Shown here: piece by piece, positions 26,378 to 35,379 of the stretch
Layout of the letters: each line of letters starts with the position of its first letter
How positions within the stretch are numbered: position 1 is the stretch's first letter
The notes under the pieces: model-generated
The model's input: only the letters and a program-made list of their open reading frames with translations
Told to the model about the DNA's origin: nothing
The model's database searches: none
From: Campylobacteraceae bacterium
Lineage (GTDB): Bacteria > Campylobacterota > Campylobacteria > Campylobacterales > Campylobacteraceae
Length of the DNA: 63,922 nucleotides
Assembly: GCA_900753405.1 (NCBI GenBank)
Contig: CAADYZ010000011.1
Coordinates: 1-63,922 of the forward strand
Reading direction: 5' to 3'
Translations under genes and position numbers: made by a program

Positions 26378-26830
26378 ATGAATTACGAGTTGTTTAACTT
26401 GGATGTGATTGGGGACGCACGAGGCAAGCTTATCAGCATCGAAGGCGGGAAAAGCGTGCCGTTTGAGATCAAACGGGTTTATTGGATTTACGACACTTTG
26501 CCTGACATCGACCGTGGCTTCCACGCTCACAAGAATTTAGAACAACTCATTGTCGCGATTGACGGGGCGTGCGAGTTTGTGCTTGACGACGGCAAAGAGA
26601 GAGAATTTGTCCGCCTTGACCGCCCAGACAAAGCACTTTTCATCGGCAAGAATATGTGGCGTGAAATGCGGCATTTTAGCTACGGCTGCAAACTTCTAGT
26701 GTTTGCTAGCGAATACTACAACCAAAACGAATACATCCGCAACTATGATGAATTTTTAAAATTCACAAACCAAGAAAGCTTTAAAGTGTTCGAAAATGTT
26801 GGCATCACTGAAAATAACACAAAAGGATGA
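26378..26830 (+). CDS. dTDP-4-keto-6-deoxyglucose 3,4-ketoisomerase, FdtA/QdtA type
   Basis: 150 residues forming a single cupin domain. It shows the family start (DARGKLISIEG), RVYWIYDTLPDIDRGFHAHKN with the catalytic His pair, and a C-terminal SEYYNQNEYIRNYDEFL. It moves the keto group from C4 to C3 of dTDP-6-deoxyhexose, giving the substrate for a 3-aminotransferase such as the gene at 4964-6067. First gene of the operon, with a GGCGAGGG ribosome-binding site. Whether the product has the gluco (Qui3N) or galacto (Fuc3N) configuration cannot be decided here. Confidence 0.87.
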   Translation: MNYELFNLDVIGDARGKLISIEGGKSVPFEIKRVYWIYDTLPDIDRGFHAHKNLEQLIVAIDGACEFVLDDGKEREFVRLDRPDKALFIGKNMWREMRHFSYGCKLLVFASEYYNQNEYIRNYDEFLKFTNQESFKVFENVGITENNTKG

Positions 26831-26833
26831 AGA

Positions 26834-27067
26834 ATGAATCAAATTGAAGAAAAAGTAGCACAAATTTTTAGTTTATTATTAGACGCCGAGATCCGTCCAA
26901 GTGACGATGTTTCTATGGTAAATTGCGATTTATGGGATTCGATGAAACATATCGAAATCATCACAACACTAGAAGAAGAGCTTGATGTAAGTTTTGAGCC
27001 GCAAGACATCCCGCAGCTTACTTCGCTAAGTTTGATTTTAAACAAGTTAAAGGAAATTGCTAAATGA
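26834..27067 (+). CDS. Acyl carrier protein 1
   Basis: 77 residues with four-helix ACP features and the phosphopantetheine site in LWDSMKHIEI (Ser of the DS pair). It directly precedes an FkbH-type gene and overlaps it by ATGA, so it is the likely carrier loaded by FkbH. This is not the fatty-acid AcpP, which normally has DSLD. Confidence 0.83.
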   Translation: MNQIEEKVAQIFSLLLDAEIRPSDDVSMVNCDLWDSMKHIEIITTLEEELDVSFEPQDIPQLTSLSLILNKLKEIAK

Positions 27068-28656
27068 TGGAGTTGTTTTGTCAAAATATCACCAGACTAG
27101 AAGCATTGTCGTTTAAGAAAAACCTAAAACCGAATTTGACGATTTATGTTTTTCGTAACCACTCTTTTGAAATGGTTGGAAATGTGTTAAATGCGTTTTT
27201 AAACTTTTCTGACATCCAAAGCGACATTGAATATGGTAGTTATGATGATAGTCTAACTTTTTCTGCCATAAATGAAAATACTGATTTGTTTGTATTGTGG
27301 CTTGACTTAACGCGATATAACAACGCGATTTCTATTAACGAGTTTTTAAAAGAGAGACTGACTCAACTGCGCGCAAAAACAAACAAGCCGATTTTGCTGG
27401 CTTATCTTGGCGGCGAGATTGAAGAAGAGACGATGCGGCTTAGTGATGTTTATTTTGTTAATGTTGATCGTGTGATAGGCGTTTTAGAAAATAAGGCTTT
27501 TGACGAAGCAAAAGAGTCGGTTTTAGGCACTCGCTTGTCAGCCAAAGCCTCAGTGTTAGTAGCTCAATATCTTGGCTTGCGCCTTATCCCCTCTGTCGTT
27601 AAACCTGTTTTAAAAGCGGTGGTTGTTGATTTGGATAACACTTTATATCAAGGAATTTTAGGTGAAGACGGCGTTGTAAATCTAACGCCAAATAACAAGT
27701 TGCAATCACGCCTCCTTGAACTAAAAAAACAAGGCTTTCTTTTGTGTATCGCGTCTAAAAATGACGAGGATGAAGTTGTAGAGATGTTTAAAGCAAGAAG
27801 TGATTTTGTGTTAAAACTAGAAGATTTTACTCTTAGGAAAATCAACTGGAATGCTAAGTCAAACAACATTTTACAAATGGCACAAGAGTTGAATATCAAC
27901 ACTGATTCTATGCTTTTTATTGATGACAATATCGCTGAAATAGAGTCTGTTAGAGCGGCGATACCTAACATTAAAACTATTATCGCAAAAGATGAAAAGT
28001 TTGTGTTAAATGCGTTGAGTTTATACCCGGGGTTAATTAAAAAAAGCGTTACGAAAGAGGATTTAGTGCGTTCAGCTGACTTACAGGCTAACCAAGAGCG
28101 CGCTGAGATGTTAAAAACCTTAACTCCCCAAGAGTATTTTGAAAAGCTTGGGATGAAAGTTAAAGTGGTTTTAAATGACGCTGAAAATGTAGCTAGGATT
28201 GTCGAGTTGTTAAATAAAACTAATCAGTTTATATTAACTTTTAGGCGTTATAATCAAACGCAAGTCGAAAATTTACTAAATTCGCCTAACGCGTGCATCC
28301 TTACTGCCAGTATGTCAGACAAGCTTTCAGACAGCGGGATTATCGCGATTTTAATCGCCACTAAACAAAATGAAACACTTGTTGTGGATGAGCTAACTTT
28401 TAGTTGCAGAGCACTTGGTAGAAACATCGAAGACATAGTTATCACAAAGATGATGTTAATGGCAGCTCATTTTTTACAAACAAAGAACACGGCGAAAATT
28501 TACTACAAAAAAGGTCCTAGAAATACGCCTGCTTTGACTTGGCTTACAAATTTTGCAAAACAAGAAATTAAGTGTGAGAGTGGTGCGTGTGGCATAGTAA
28601 TACCGCAAAATTCAAAAACTTATGGACTTGACATTGAGGAGTTTGTCAATGTTTGA
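27064..28656 (+). CDS. FkbH-like HAD-IIIC family protein
   Basis: 530 residues: an N-terminal SGNH-like region, a HAD domain with VVDLDNTLYQGILGEDG (Asp189, Asp191) and MLFIDDN, and a C-terminal GNAT-like region. FkbH proteins take 1,3-bisphosphoglycerate, dephosphorylate it and load a glyceryl (C3) unit on an ACP for polyketide or tetronate-type synthesis. The preceding ACP gene supports the same chemistry here. FkbH homologues also occur in Campylobacter surface-glycan loci. Substrate and final acyl group are inferred. Confidence 0.82.
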   Translation: MMELFCQNITRLEALSFKKNLKPNLTIYVFRNHSFEMVGNVLNAFLNFSDIQSDIEYGSYDDSLTFSAINENTDLFVLWLDLTRYNNAISINEFLKERLTQLRAKTNKPILLAYLGGEIEEETMRLSDVYFVNVDRVIGVLENKAFDEAKESVLGTRLSAKASVLVAQYLGLRLIPSVVKPVLKAVVVDLDNTLYQGILGEDGVVNLTPNNKLQSRLLELKKQGFLLCIASKNDEDEVVEMFKARSDFVLKLEDFTLRKINWNAKSNNILQMAQELNINTDSMLFIDDNIAEIESVRAAIPNIKTIIAKDEKFVLNALSLYPGLIKKSVTKEDLVRSADLQANQERAEMLKTLTPQEYFEKLGMKVKVVLNDAENVARIVELLNKTNQFILTFRRYNQTQVENLLNSPNACILTASMSDKLSDSGIIAILIATKQNETLVVDELTFSCRALGRNIEDIVITKMMLMAAHFLQTKNTAKIYYKKGPRNTPALTWLTNFAKQEIKCESGACGIVIPQNSKTYGLDIEEFVNV

Positions 28657-29053
28657 TTTAAAACTTCACCACATAGGCTGTGCTACTAGGAATATAGAAA
28701 AGGAATTAAAAACATTTCAAATGTTGGGTTATTCTCAATGTTCTGATTTTTTTTGTGATGAAATTCAAAAAATTAAAGGCGTGTTTATATCAGCACTAAA
28801 TCAACCGTGTATTGAATTATTGGAAAATCTATCAAGCGACGGTCCTTTAACTTCTCATATCATCAAAGGAAATAAATTTTATCATTTTGCTTACGAAACA
28901 ACTGATATACACAAAGATTTAGAACGCTTTGTGTGTGATTTCAAAGCTAAAATAATAGTACCAATTACAAAGGCAACTTTTTTTGAAAATATCTGTTTTA
29001 TGGTTTTGCCAAATATGATGATTGTAGAATTAGTGGAATTAAAAAAGGTTTAA
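28649..29053 (+). CDS. VOC (glyoxalase/bleomycin-resistance fold) family protein
   Basis: 134 residues. It starts with LHHIGCATRNIEKELKTF and contains KFYHFAYETTDI and a C-terminal MMIVELVEL, the metal-binding beta-alpha-beta-beta-beta pattern of VOC enzymes such as methylmalonyl-CoA epimerase. The start is ATG 28649, with GAGGAG upstream, overlapping the fkbH-like stop. A role as epimerase or isomerase on an acyl-ACP intermediate fits the operon but is inferred. From here on the DNA is visibly more AT-rich. Confidence 0.65.
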   Translation: MFDLKLHHIGCATRNIEKELKTFQMLGYSQCSDFFCDEIQKIKGVFISALNQPCIELLENLSSDGPLTSHIIKGNKFYHFAYETTDIHKDLERFVCDFKAKIIVPITKATFFENICFMVLPNMMIVELVELKKV

Positions 29054-29054
29054 T

Positions 29055-30146
29055 ATGGCAAATACAATTTTAAAAAATGTTAAAATCAAAGGTGTGGCGA
29101 TTGTTGTTGGTGAAAATCAACATATTTTTGACAATGAACCAGAATATTATAATCACGATCAAACTCAATTAGGAAAATTAAAAAAGATGATTGGGTTTGA
29201 CACGAGATATGTAGCGAATTCTACAACTACAACATTGGATTTGTGCGAAGCAGCAGCAAAACGCTTAATAAGTGCTTTGAATATAGATATTTTGTCTATT
29301 GATGCAATCATCTCTGCTACACAAACGCCTGATTATTATATGCCCGGCAATGCGCATATAATCCATAGAAATTTAGGATGCAGAAAAGATACAATAGCTT
29401 ATGATATTGAGCTTGGTTGTTCTGGTTATATTTATGGATTATGGACAGCGGGGTTAATGATTAACGCTGGTTTAAAGCGAGTTTTATTGGTTACTGGTGA
29501 CACACTGAGCAGGTGTGCAAATGCAAAAGACAGAACCGAAGCTCCTTTGTTTGGAGATGCGGGAAGCGCTACAATTATTGATTTTGATGAAAAAGTTTCA
29601 GAAACATTTTTTATTTTAAAATCAGACGGCAATGGAGTAGAAAATATGCTACAACCAGCTGGCGCATATCGCACTCCTTCAACAGATGAAACAAGGCGCG
29701 ATGTAGAAGATGATAGTGGCAATGTAAGAAATCAAGAAAATATTTATATGAATGGCTTTGAAATTTTTAATTTTACTTTGACAGAGCAGCCAAAGTTGTT
29801 AAAAGAAATTCTTGAATTTTCAAATTTAACTAAGGATGAGATAGATTATTTTGTGCTTCATCAAGCTAATGTTTATATAGTAGAGACGATTCTAAAAAAA
29901 GCCAAAATTCCTTTTGAAAAAGCTCCAACTAAAATTTTTGCAAGATACGGCAACCAAAATTCAGCGTCAATCCCTTCTGCAATATGTGCAGATTTGAGTA
30001 ATAAATTTTGCAATGGTAGCAAAAAAGTTTTAATGCAAGGTTTTGGCATTGGACTTTCGTGGGGAGCGTGTGTTACCGAGTTTGATGACAATATACTCTG
30101 TTTAAAACCTTGTGTTTATGGAGATAAAAATGAACGCCAAGTTTAA
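29055..30146 (+). CDS. 3-oxoacyl-ACP synthase III homologue 1
   Basis: 363 residues of thiolase fold with a complete KASIII triad: Cys122 in ELGCSGYIYG, His in VLHQAN, and Asn in ARYGNQNSAS. It condenses a thioester starter with an extender carried on CoA or ACP. It is followed by a second, clearly related KASIII, which it overlaps. Operon position suggests it extends or cyclises the chain on the small ACPs rather than starting fatty-acid synthesis. Confidence 0.87.
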   Translation: MANTILKNVKIKGVAIVVGENQHIFDNEPEYYNHDQTQLGKLKKMIGFDTRYVANSTTTTLDLCEAAAKRLISALNIDILSIDAIISATQTPDYYMPGNAHIIHRNLGCRKDTIAYDIELGCSGYIYGLWTAGLMINAGLKRVLLVTGDTLSRCANAKDRTEAPLFGDAGSATIIDFDEKVSETFFILKSDGNGVENMLQPAGAYRTPSTDETRRDVEDDSGNVRNQENIYMNGFEIFNFTLTEQPKLLKEILEFSNLTKDEIDYFVLHQANVYIVETILKKAKIPFEKAPTKIFARYGNQNSASIPSAICADLSNKFCNGSKKVLMQGFGIGLSWGACVTEFDDNILCLKPCVYGDKNERQV

Positions 30147-31263
30147 TAATGTTGCTATTAAAGGCTTTATCTCTGTTTTGCCAGAAAATAAAATCAATAT
30201 AGATGATGAACTTCAATATTTTGATAACAATGAAAAAAAACTCAATAGAGCTAAAAAAATTGTTGGTTTTGGAACTAGATATGTTGTAACGCGTGGCACT
30301 ACTGTTGTGGATTTAGCAGAATATGCGGCTAATAGCTTAATCCAACAACTCGACATAGATAAATCAACAATTGACGCATTGATTTTGGTGACACAAAGTC
30401 CTGATTATTTATATCCCGCATCTTCGTGTATTTTACACGGGCGACTTGGTTTGAGTGAAAAATGCGCATCGTTTGATGTCGGACTTGGATGCTCTGGGTA
30501 TTCATATGGACTTTGGTTAGCACATTCGCTTATATCTAGCAAATCAGCAAAGAGAGTTTTGTTGCTTGCAGGAGACGACCCTAGCACGCATTCTTCCAAA
30601 GATAATCGAATTCATAATCCTTTATTTGGCGATGCAGCAAGCGCAACGCTGCTTGAATATACAAATGAAGATATGACGGCATATTTTTCACTAGGAACAA
30701 GAGGTTCTGGCTGGGACAAGATTGTAGCACCTGCAACCGCAAGGCGTTTTCCTTTGCGTGAGGATATTATCAATTTAGAAATAAAAGATAATAATGGAAA
30801 CATCTGGCGTCCTTACGAAGAAATTCTAAAAGGCATTGATGTTTTTAATTTTACAATGGAGGTTGTGCCGCAAAATTTAGAAGAATTGTTGTGCTTTGCG
30901 CAAAAAACTTACGACGACATAGACTTTGTTGCGATTCATCAAGCCAACAAACAAATCGTAGAAACTATAATACAAAAAGCTGGCATTCCAAAAGAAAAAA
31001 CAACTTCTGAAATTTTTTCTAAATATGGAAACAACTCGACAAATTCGGTTGTAACAGTATTAAGTGAATGTGTTTGTCCAGCTACAACTCAAAACATACT
31101 CCTAAGCACTTTTGGAGTAGGTTTGTCGTGGGGTAGTGCGATCATAAATTTGAAAAATACAATAAATTTAGGCATTGTATTTATGCCGAATAAACAAATA
31201 CAAACAAGAGAAGAATTATTAAATATGTGGATCAATCATTTTAAAGGAGAAACAAATGTGTAG
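30130..31263 (+). CDS. 3-oxoacyl-ACP synthase III homologue 2
   Basis: 377 residues, paralogous to the preceding gene, with the triad in GLGCSGYSYG (Cys), AIHQAN (His) and KYGNNSTNS (Asn). The start is ATG 30130 with GGAG upstream; the longer frame from 30112 lies wholly in the upstream gene. Two tandem active KASIII enzymes suggest two successive condensations or alternative extenders. The 3' end overlaps the second ACP gene. Confidence 0.87.
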   Translation: MNAKFNNVAIKGFISVLPENKINIDDELQYFDNNEKKLNRAKKIVGFGTRYVVTRGTTVVDLAEYAANSLIQQLDIDKSTIDALILVTQSPDYLYPASSCILHGRLGLSEKCASFDVGLGCSGYSYGLWLAHSLISSKSAKRVLLLAGDDPSTHSSKDNRIHNPLFGDAASATLLEYTNEDMTAYFSLGTRGSGWDKIVAPATARRFPLREDIINLEIKDNNGNIWRPYEEILKGIDVFNFTMEVVPQNLEELLCFAQKTYDDIDFVAIHQANKQIVETIIQKAGIPKEKTTSEIFSKYGNNSTNSVVTVLSECVCPATTQNILLSTFGVGLSWGSAIINLKNTINLGIVFMPNKQIQTREELLNMWINHFKGETNV

Positions 31264-31477
31264 AGAAGATTTTTTGCAAGAGATGCAAGAGATTTTGCAA
31301 ACAGAAGAAGAGTTGTTTTTAGAGTTTGATTTAGAAAGCTGTGAAGAGTGGGATTCTTTATCAAAAATGGCAACGCTTGCGTTTTTGGATGCAAATTTTA
31401 GCATCAAACTCACACTTGCGGATTTTGAAAACATTAAAACAATTAAAGATATCGCTGATCTTTGTGGTGTAAAATGA
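31256..31477 (+). CDS. Acyl carrier protein 2
   Basis: 73 residues with the phosphopantetheine site in EEWDSLSKMATLA and AAAGGAG 6 nt upstream. It differs clearly from ACP 1, so each ACP probably serves its own partner, perhaps one for the starter and one for the extender. Confidence 0.82.
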   Translation: MCREDFLQEMQEILQTEEELFLEFDLESCEEWDSLSKMATLAFLDANFSIKLTLADFENIKTIKDIADLCGVK

Positions 31478-32214
31478 TAAAGTTTAGTGAAACAGATGTT
31501 TTTATCGTCACTGGCGCCTCGTCTGGCATAGGCGAGGCGGTGGCTGTATTGCTGAATGAACTTGGCGCGTGCGTTGTTGGTGTTGGTAGGGATTTGGAGC
31601 GTTTGCAGTTGATGAAAAGCAAATGCAGTAATCCAGCAGCTATGTTTTTAGAGCAAAAAGACTTGACTAAGGATGTAGCCAACTTGCCAAAATATATCAA
31701 AGAACTGAAAGATAAATATGGCAAGTTTAAAGGGATGGTTTGTTGCGCTGGCACTGACGCACCGCAGGCACTTCAAATGGTGGATTATGAAAAAGCACAA
31801 AATGTTTTTGACATAAATTATTTTACGCCGTTGATGATGATGAAGGCGTTTGCGGATAAAAGAAATCATTTACAAGATTCTTCAATTGTTTTGATCACTT
31901 CAACCGCTGCTATATATCCAGAAAAAGGGCAGGTTATTTACGCTGCTACAAAATCAGCGCTACTAACCTCTGCCAAAGTAATTAGCAAAGAATTATCAAG
32001 CAAGAATTTAAGAGTTAATTGCGTCTCGCCTGCTGAGATACGCACGCCTATGTATGAAAAATATATATATATATATGGAAAAAGTGCGGTTGATGATTAT
32101 CCGTTTGGCATAGGCGAGCCAGTGGATGTGGCAAATTTGGTTGCTTTTTTGCTTTCTGAAAAAGCAAGGTGGATCACTGGACAGAATTACATCTTAGACG
32201 GCGGAGCTTTTTAA
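31474..32214 (+). CDS. Short-chain dehydrogenase/reductase, 3-oxoacyl-ACP reductase-like
   Basis: 246 residues with the NAD(P)-binding TGASSGIG, the active-site Tyr/Lys in YAATKSA, and the C-terminal WITGQNYILDGG of FabG-like enzymes. It probably reduces the 3-keto group made by the KASIII enzymes to a 3-hydroxyacyl-ACP. It overlaps ACP 2 by ATGA. An (AT)8 tract at 32061-32076 encodes alternating Tyr-Ile in the substrate-loop region; loss or gain of one unit would frameshift the gene. Confidence 0.85.
   Translation: MIKFSETDVFIVTGASSGIGEAVAVLLNELGACVVGVGRDLERLQLMKSKCSNPAAMFLEQKDLTKDVANLPKYIKELKDKYGKFKGMVCCAGTDAPQALQMVDYEKAQNVFDINYFTPLMMMKAFADKRNHLQDSSIVLITSTAAIYPEKGQVIYAATKSALLTSAKVISKELSSKNLRVNCVSPAEIRTPMYEKYIYIYGKSAVDDYPFGIGEPVDVANLVAFLLSEKARWITGQNYILDGGAF
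32061..32076 (+). repeat. (AT)8 dinucleotide tract inside the SDR gene
   Basis: Eight AT units encoding alternating Ile and Tyr. Unit changes not divisible by three would shift the frame. Confidence 0.75.
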
Positions 32215-32750
32215 TGAAGATACAAGCAGGTTTGATTTGTGGTAAATATGTTAATTTACGAGAAGTTACTTTAAAAGACGCAAAGTTTATTTTGGATTTG
32301 AGATGTGACCCTAAAAAGTCAAAACATCTAAACAAAACAGAATACAACTTGCAAAAACAAGAAGACTACATTTCTAGGTATTTTACACTTGATGATGAGT
32401 ATTATTTTATTATAGAAGATAAACAAGGTAACCCAAAAGGCACAATTCGAATTTACGATATTAAAGACAAACAATACACTGGCGGAAGCTGGCTTATGGT
32501 TGATGAAGCGACTTCGTTAGAGGCTATCGAGGGCGATTTTTTATTAAATGACTTTGCTTTTAATGTGCTTGGAATGGAACTTGATGCGTATGATGTTAGA
32601 AAAGCAAATAAAAAGATGGTTCGGTTTCATTTAAATAGAGGCGCGAAAATCGTCAGCGAAAACGAAATTGATTATTTTTTTGAATTAACAAAAGAAGAGT
32701 TTAATAAAAATAAACAAAGATTATTACAGATTATAGGGGTGTGCGAATGA
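32214..32750 (+). CDS. GNAT-family N-acyltransferase
   Basis: 178 residues of the RimJ/RimL-type GNAT fold: NLREVTLKDAKFILDLR at the start, GTIRIYDI, and a C-terminal NKKMVRFHLNRGAKIVSE with the acyl-donor-binding helix. The start overlaps the SDR stop (TAATG). It is the natural candidate to transfer the ACP-bound acyl chain, or an acetyl group, to the 3-amino group of the dTDP-sugar. Specificity is not visible. Confidence 0.77.
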   Translation: MKIQAGLICGKYVNLREVTLKDAKFILDLRCDPKKSKHLNKTEYNLQKQEDYISRYFTLDDEYYFIIEDKQGNPKGTIRIYDIKDKQYTGGSWLMVDEATSLEAIEGDFLLNDFAFNVLGMELDAYDVRKANKKMVRFHLNRGAKIVSENEIDYFFELTKEEFNKNKQRLLQIIGVCE

Positions 32751-34243
32751 GTGAGATAAATAAGATATACTTCTTTGGCGATGGATACGGCGCAAGAGGT
32801 GGTGCAAATCTATTTTTTGAGATCATTACGCATCTGCTTGAAAACTACAAAATCGAAATCGGCTTAATTGACTTAGAAGATGGATATTTGCGAGAAAAAT
32901 TAATAAACAGAGACATAGATTTTGTTGATGAGACTGAAAATTTATGGAATTTGGAGGCTAACTCTGTTGTGTTTGTGCCAGTTGAGCGTTTGTGTTTGTT
33001 AAAAGAATTGCAAAGCAAAATAATAGAAGATTCTATTAAAATCGTAACGATTTTATGGGAGACGGAAATAGGCTGGCATATATTATACCCAAATTACATT
33101 CGTGATAAATATTTTAAGTTGCTTAGAGATGAGAAAGCATTATTTTTTATGGATTTAGGTTGTCATTATGCTATGGAAGAGCAGTCAAAAGTGCGATTTC
33201 AAAATAGATTTTTTCCTAATTATTTACCATACAATAATAATGTTTGTGCTGACAAAAATGTAGTTAGTAAGAATGTTATAAATCTTGGTTGGGTCGGTCG
33301 TTTAAGCGATAGTAAATGCTTTGCTTTGTTAAATGTAATACGACAATTAAAAAACTATCAAACTGAGAAAACCATAGTGTTGCATATTATTGGTTATGGA
33401 TTATACGAAGAACAATTTAAAAACCATATCGAAGCTTTAAATTTATCAAATATTCAGATTCATTTTGTAGGCAGATTGGTTGATAATGCGCTTGATGAAT
33501 ATTTAGTTAAAAATGTGGATATTTTGTTTGCGATGGGGACTTCAATGTTGAATGGTGCGAGATTACATTTGCCAACAGTTGGTGTTTCTGAAACATTGAA
33601 CTCAATTTTAAATTTAGATCGGTTTATTTGGTTGTATGACGAGGCTGGTTATCAACTAGGGCTACCAGACACTGAAAGTAAAGTTAAGAAAATTAACAAT
33701 AAAGCAATGCCAATTAAAAATATACTAGATGAAATTTATATCCACAACAATAAACAGGTAGTGGGCGACAGATGTTTTGAGTATTATATAAAAAAACATA
33801 GCAATATTGCAAAAAATTGCGATTTATTATTAAAATACATAAACGAATCAACGCTTACATACGGCAAAATAAGAAAGCTTTTTAAAATCCTTCCTTATAT
33901 CAAACTTCTTACGAATGAATATTACGCTTTTGGAATTCCATTTTACAGAGTAATCAACAATGAAACCAAGACTGATTATTATATTTTTGGATTTAGGATG
34001 TTAAAAAAATACGACACGCCTTGGTATATGAAATATTATTTATTTGGAATTCCAATTTATACTGCCAAAGCCTTTAATAATAGGACTAAGATAAATTTTT
34101 ATATTCTTGGATGTAGAGTTATGAAAAAATATGATACTTGGCTTGGGTGCAAATATTATTTATTTGGTTTTATCAAGTTGTTTGAAATTGCTAAAACTGG
34201 TAGATATAGTTTTCCAAATATTTTTAACAAAGCATTGAAATAA
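32747..34243 (+). CDS. GT-B glycosyltransferase with C-terminal FGIP(I/F)Y repeats
   Basis: 498 residues. The N-terminal part begins FFGDGYGARGGANLFFEI and the second Rossmann domain has NLGWVGRLSDSK and IHFVGRLVDNALDEYL, typical of GT4 enzymes. The last 110 residues hold three repeats of about 37 residues, each a YY(A/L)FG..(F/I)(Y/K)/GFRMLKKYDT-like unit, a C-terminal decoration that recalls Campylobacter lipooligosaccharide transferases. The start overlaps the GNAT stop (ATGA). It probably adds the acylated amino sugar or a neighbouring residue. Confidence 0.8.
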   Translation: MSEINKIYFFGDGYGARGGANLFFEIITHLLENYKIEIGLIDLEDGYLREKLINRDIDFVDETENLWNLEANSVVFVPVERLCLLKELQSKIIEDSIKIVTILWETEIGWHILYPNYIRDKYFKLLRDEKALFFMDLGCHYAMEEQSKVRFQNRFFPNYLPYNNNVCADKNVVSKNVINLGWVGRLSDSKCFALLNVIRQLKNYQTEKTIVLHIIGYGLYEEQFKNHIEALNLSNIQIHFVGRLVDNALDEYLVKNVDILFAMGTSMLNGARLHLPTVGVSETLNSILNLDRFIWLYDEAGYQLGLPDTESKVKKINNKAMPIKNILDEIYIHNNKQVVGDRCFEYYIKKHSNIAKNCDLLLKYINESTLTYGKIRKLFKILPYIKLLTNEYYAFGIPFYRVINNETKTDYYIFGFRMLKKYDTPWYMKYYLFGIPIYTAKAFNNRTKINFYILGCRVMKKYDTWLGCKYYLFGFIKLFEIAKTGRYSFPNIFNKALK

Positions 34244-34260
34244 ACAGCGCAAGGTGACAG

Positions 34261-35352
34261 ATGAATCTCCAACCAAAAGTCTCAATTGTCGTCATCACCT
34301 ATAACCAGCAAAAAAGCGTTAGAGAGGCGATTGAAAGCGTTTTAAATCAAACTTATCAAAACTTTGAGGTTATAGTCAGTGACGACAGCTCCACTGACGA
34401 CACTGCTAGTGTTGTCAAGTCTTTTAACGACAGCAGAGTAAAATATGTCAAAACGCCCTACAACATCGGCATCAGTGGAAATTCAAACTTTGGCTTGACT
34501 TACGCCAGCGGTGAGATTATCGCTTTTATCGCAGGCGATGATATGCTACGGCAAAACTACCTCGCTTGCGTGGTAGAGAATTTTGAGAAATTGAGCGAAG
34601 TTAGCGTTTTGCATTGCGGGCTTTGTTTGATCGACCAAAATGGTAGAAACATCAACGGCAAAAACAGCCATTTTCACTACATACCAAATGTCACGGACGA
34701 GGAGAAATTTTACACAGCGTTTATGTGTCATAACATCCTAAATTCTCCCGGCATCGCAATGAGAAAAGAGGTTGCTCAGGTTGTTTTTCCTCTGCCAAAT
34801 TCGTTTATCAACATACAAGACTATGCGATGCATATTGACATTTTAGTTAATGGTTTTAAAAGTTATGTATTAGACGAAATTTTGGTGGATTACAGAGTTG
34901 TTGCAAACGGCATAAATATCTCCCTCAACAACCAAGCTGCTACCAGACGCGAACAGGTGGAGACTGAATTGCTGATGGATCGGTTTTTGCAGTTTAAGGA
35001 TGTTGAGTTTTTAAAACGAGTTTTTAAAAACGAAATTCAGCAGACAAACATCAAGCCTTTTGTTGAGACGATTCCGTTTTTTCTAGGACAAATGGCGCTT
35101 CTTTCTAAGCGCATTCACCGAAGAGAGTGGGGTTACAGGACTATAATGCGTTTTTTAAGCGACAAACGCAATTTCGACATTGTTTCTGAGAAATATGGTT
35201 TTACTTTTAAAGATTATCTCCAACTAATTCGGCAAGTCGGCGAAAGTAAGTATTATAAAAAATATCGCAAATACCGAAAAATTTCACTCATTCTCTCTAT
35301 TGTTCTTGTTGCTATGTGTTTGGGCTTGTTGGCTTGTATTATGTTTTACTAA
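34261..35352 (+). CDS. Family 2 glycosyltransferase with C-terminal membrane anchor
   Basis: 363 residues with a GT-A domain from the N-terminus (VSIVVITYNQQKSVREAIES, VIVSDDSSTDDT), AGDD, and a hydrophobic C-terminal helix (ILSIVLVAMCLGLLACIMF). It is a paralogue of the enzyme at 6051-7346, sharing the IQDYAMH/YEDYALH, REWGYRT and C-terminal regions, but lacks that protein's low-complexity N-terminus. Base composition is back near the window average. Last gene of the acyl-sugar operon. Confidence 0.87.
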   Translation: MNLQPKVSIVVITYNQQKSVREAIESVLNQTYQNFEVIVSDDSSTDDTASVVKSFNDSRVKYVKTPYNIGISGNSNFGLTYASGEIIAFIAGDDMLRQNYLACVVENFEKLSEVSVLHCGLCLIDQNGRNINGKNSHFHYIPNVTDEEKFYTAFMCHNILNSPGIAMRKEVAQVVFPLPNSFINIQDYAMHIDILVNGFKSYVLDEILVDYRVVANGINISLNNQAATRREQVETELLMDRFLQFKDVEFLKRVFKNEIQQTNIKPFVETIPFFLGQMALLSKRIHRREWGYRTIMRFLSDKRNFDIVSEKYGFTFKDYLQLIRQVGESKYYKKYRKYRKISLILSIVLVAMCLGLLACIMFY

Positions 35353-35355
35353 AAT

Positions 35356-35379
35356 GTCAAAATCAAATTTGGTTTTGAC
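35356..35379. repeat. Dispersed palindrome after the acyl-sugar operon
   Basis: GTCAAAATCAAA with the mirror arm TTTGGTTTTGAC; one G-T pair in the stem. Confidence 0.75.
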
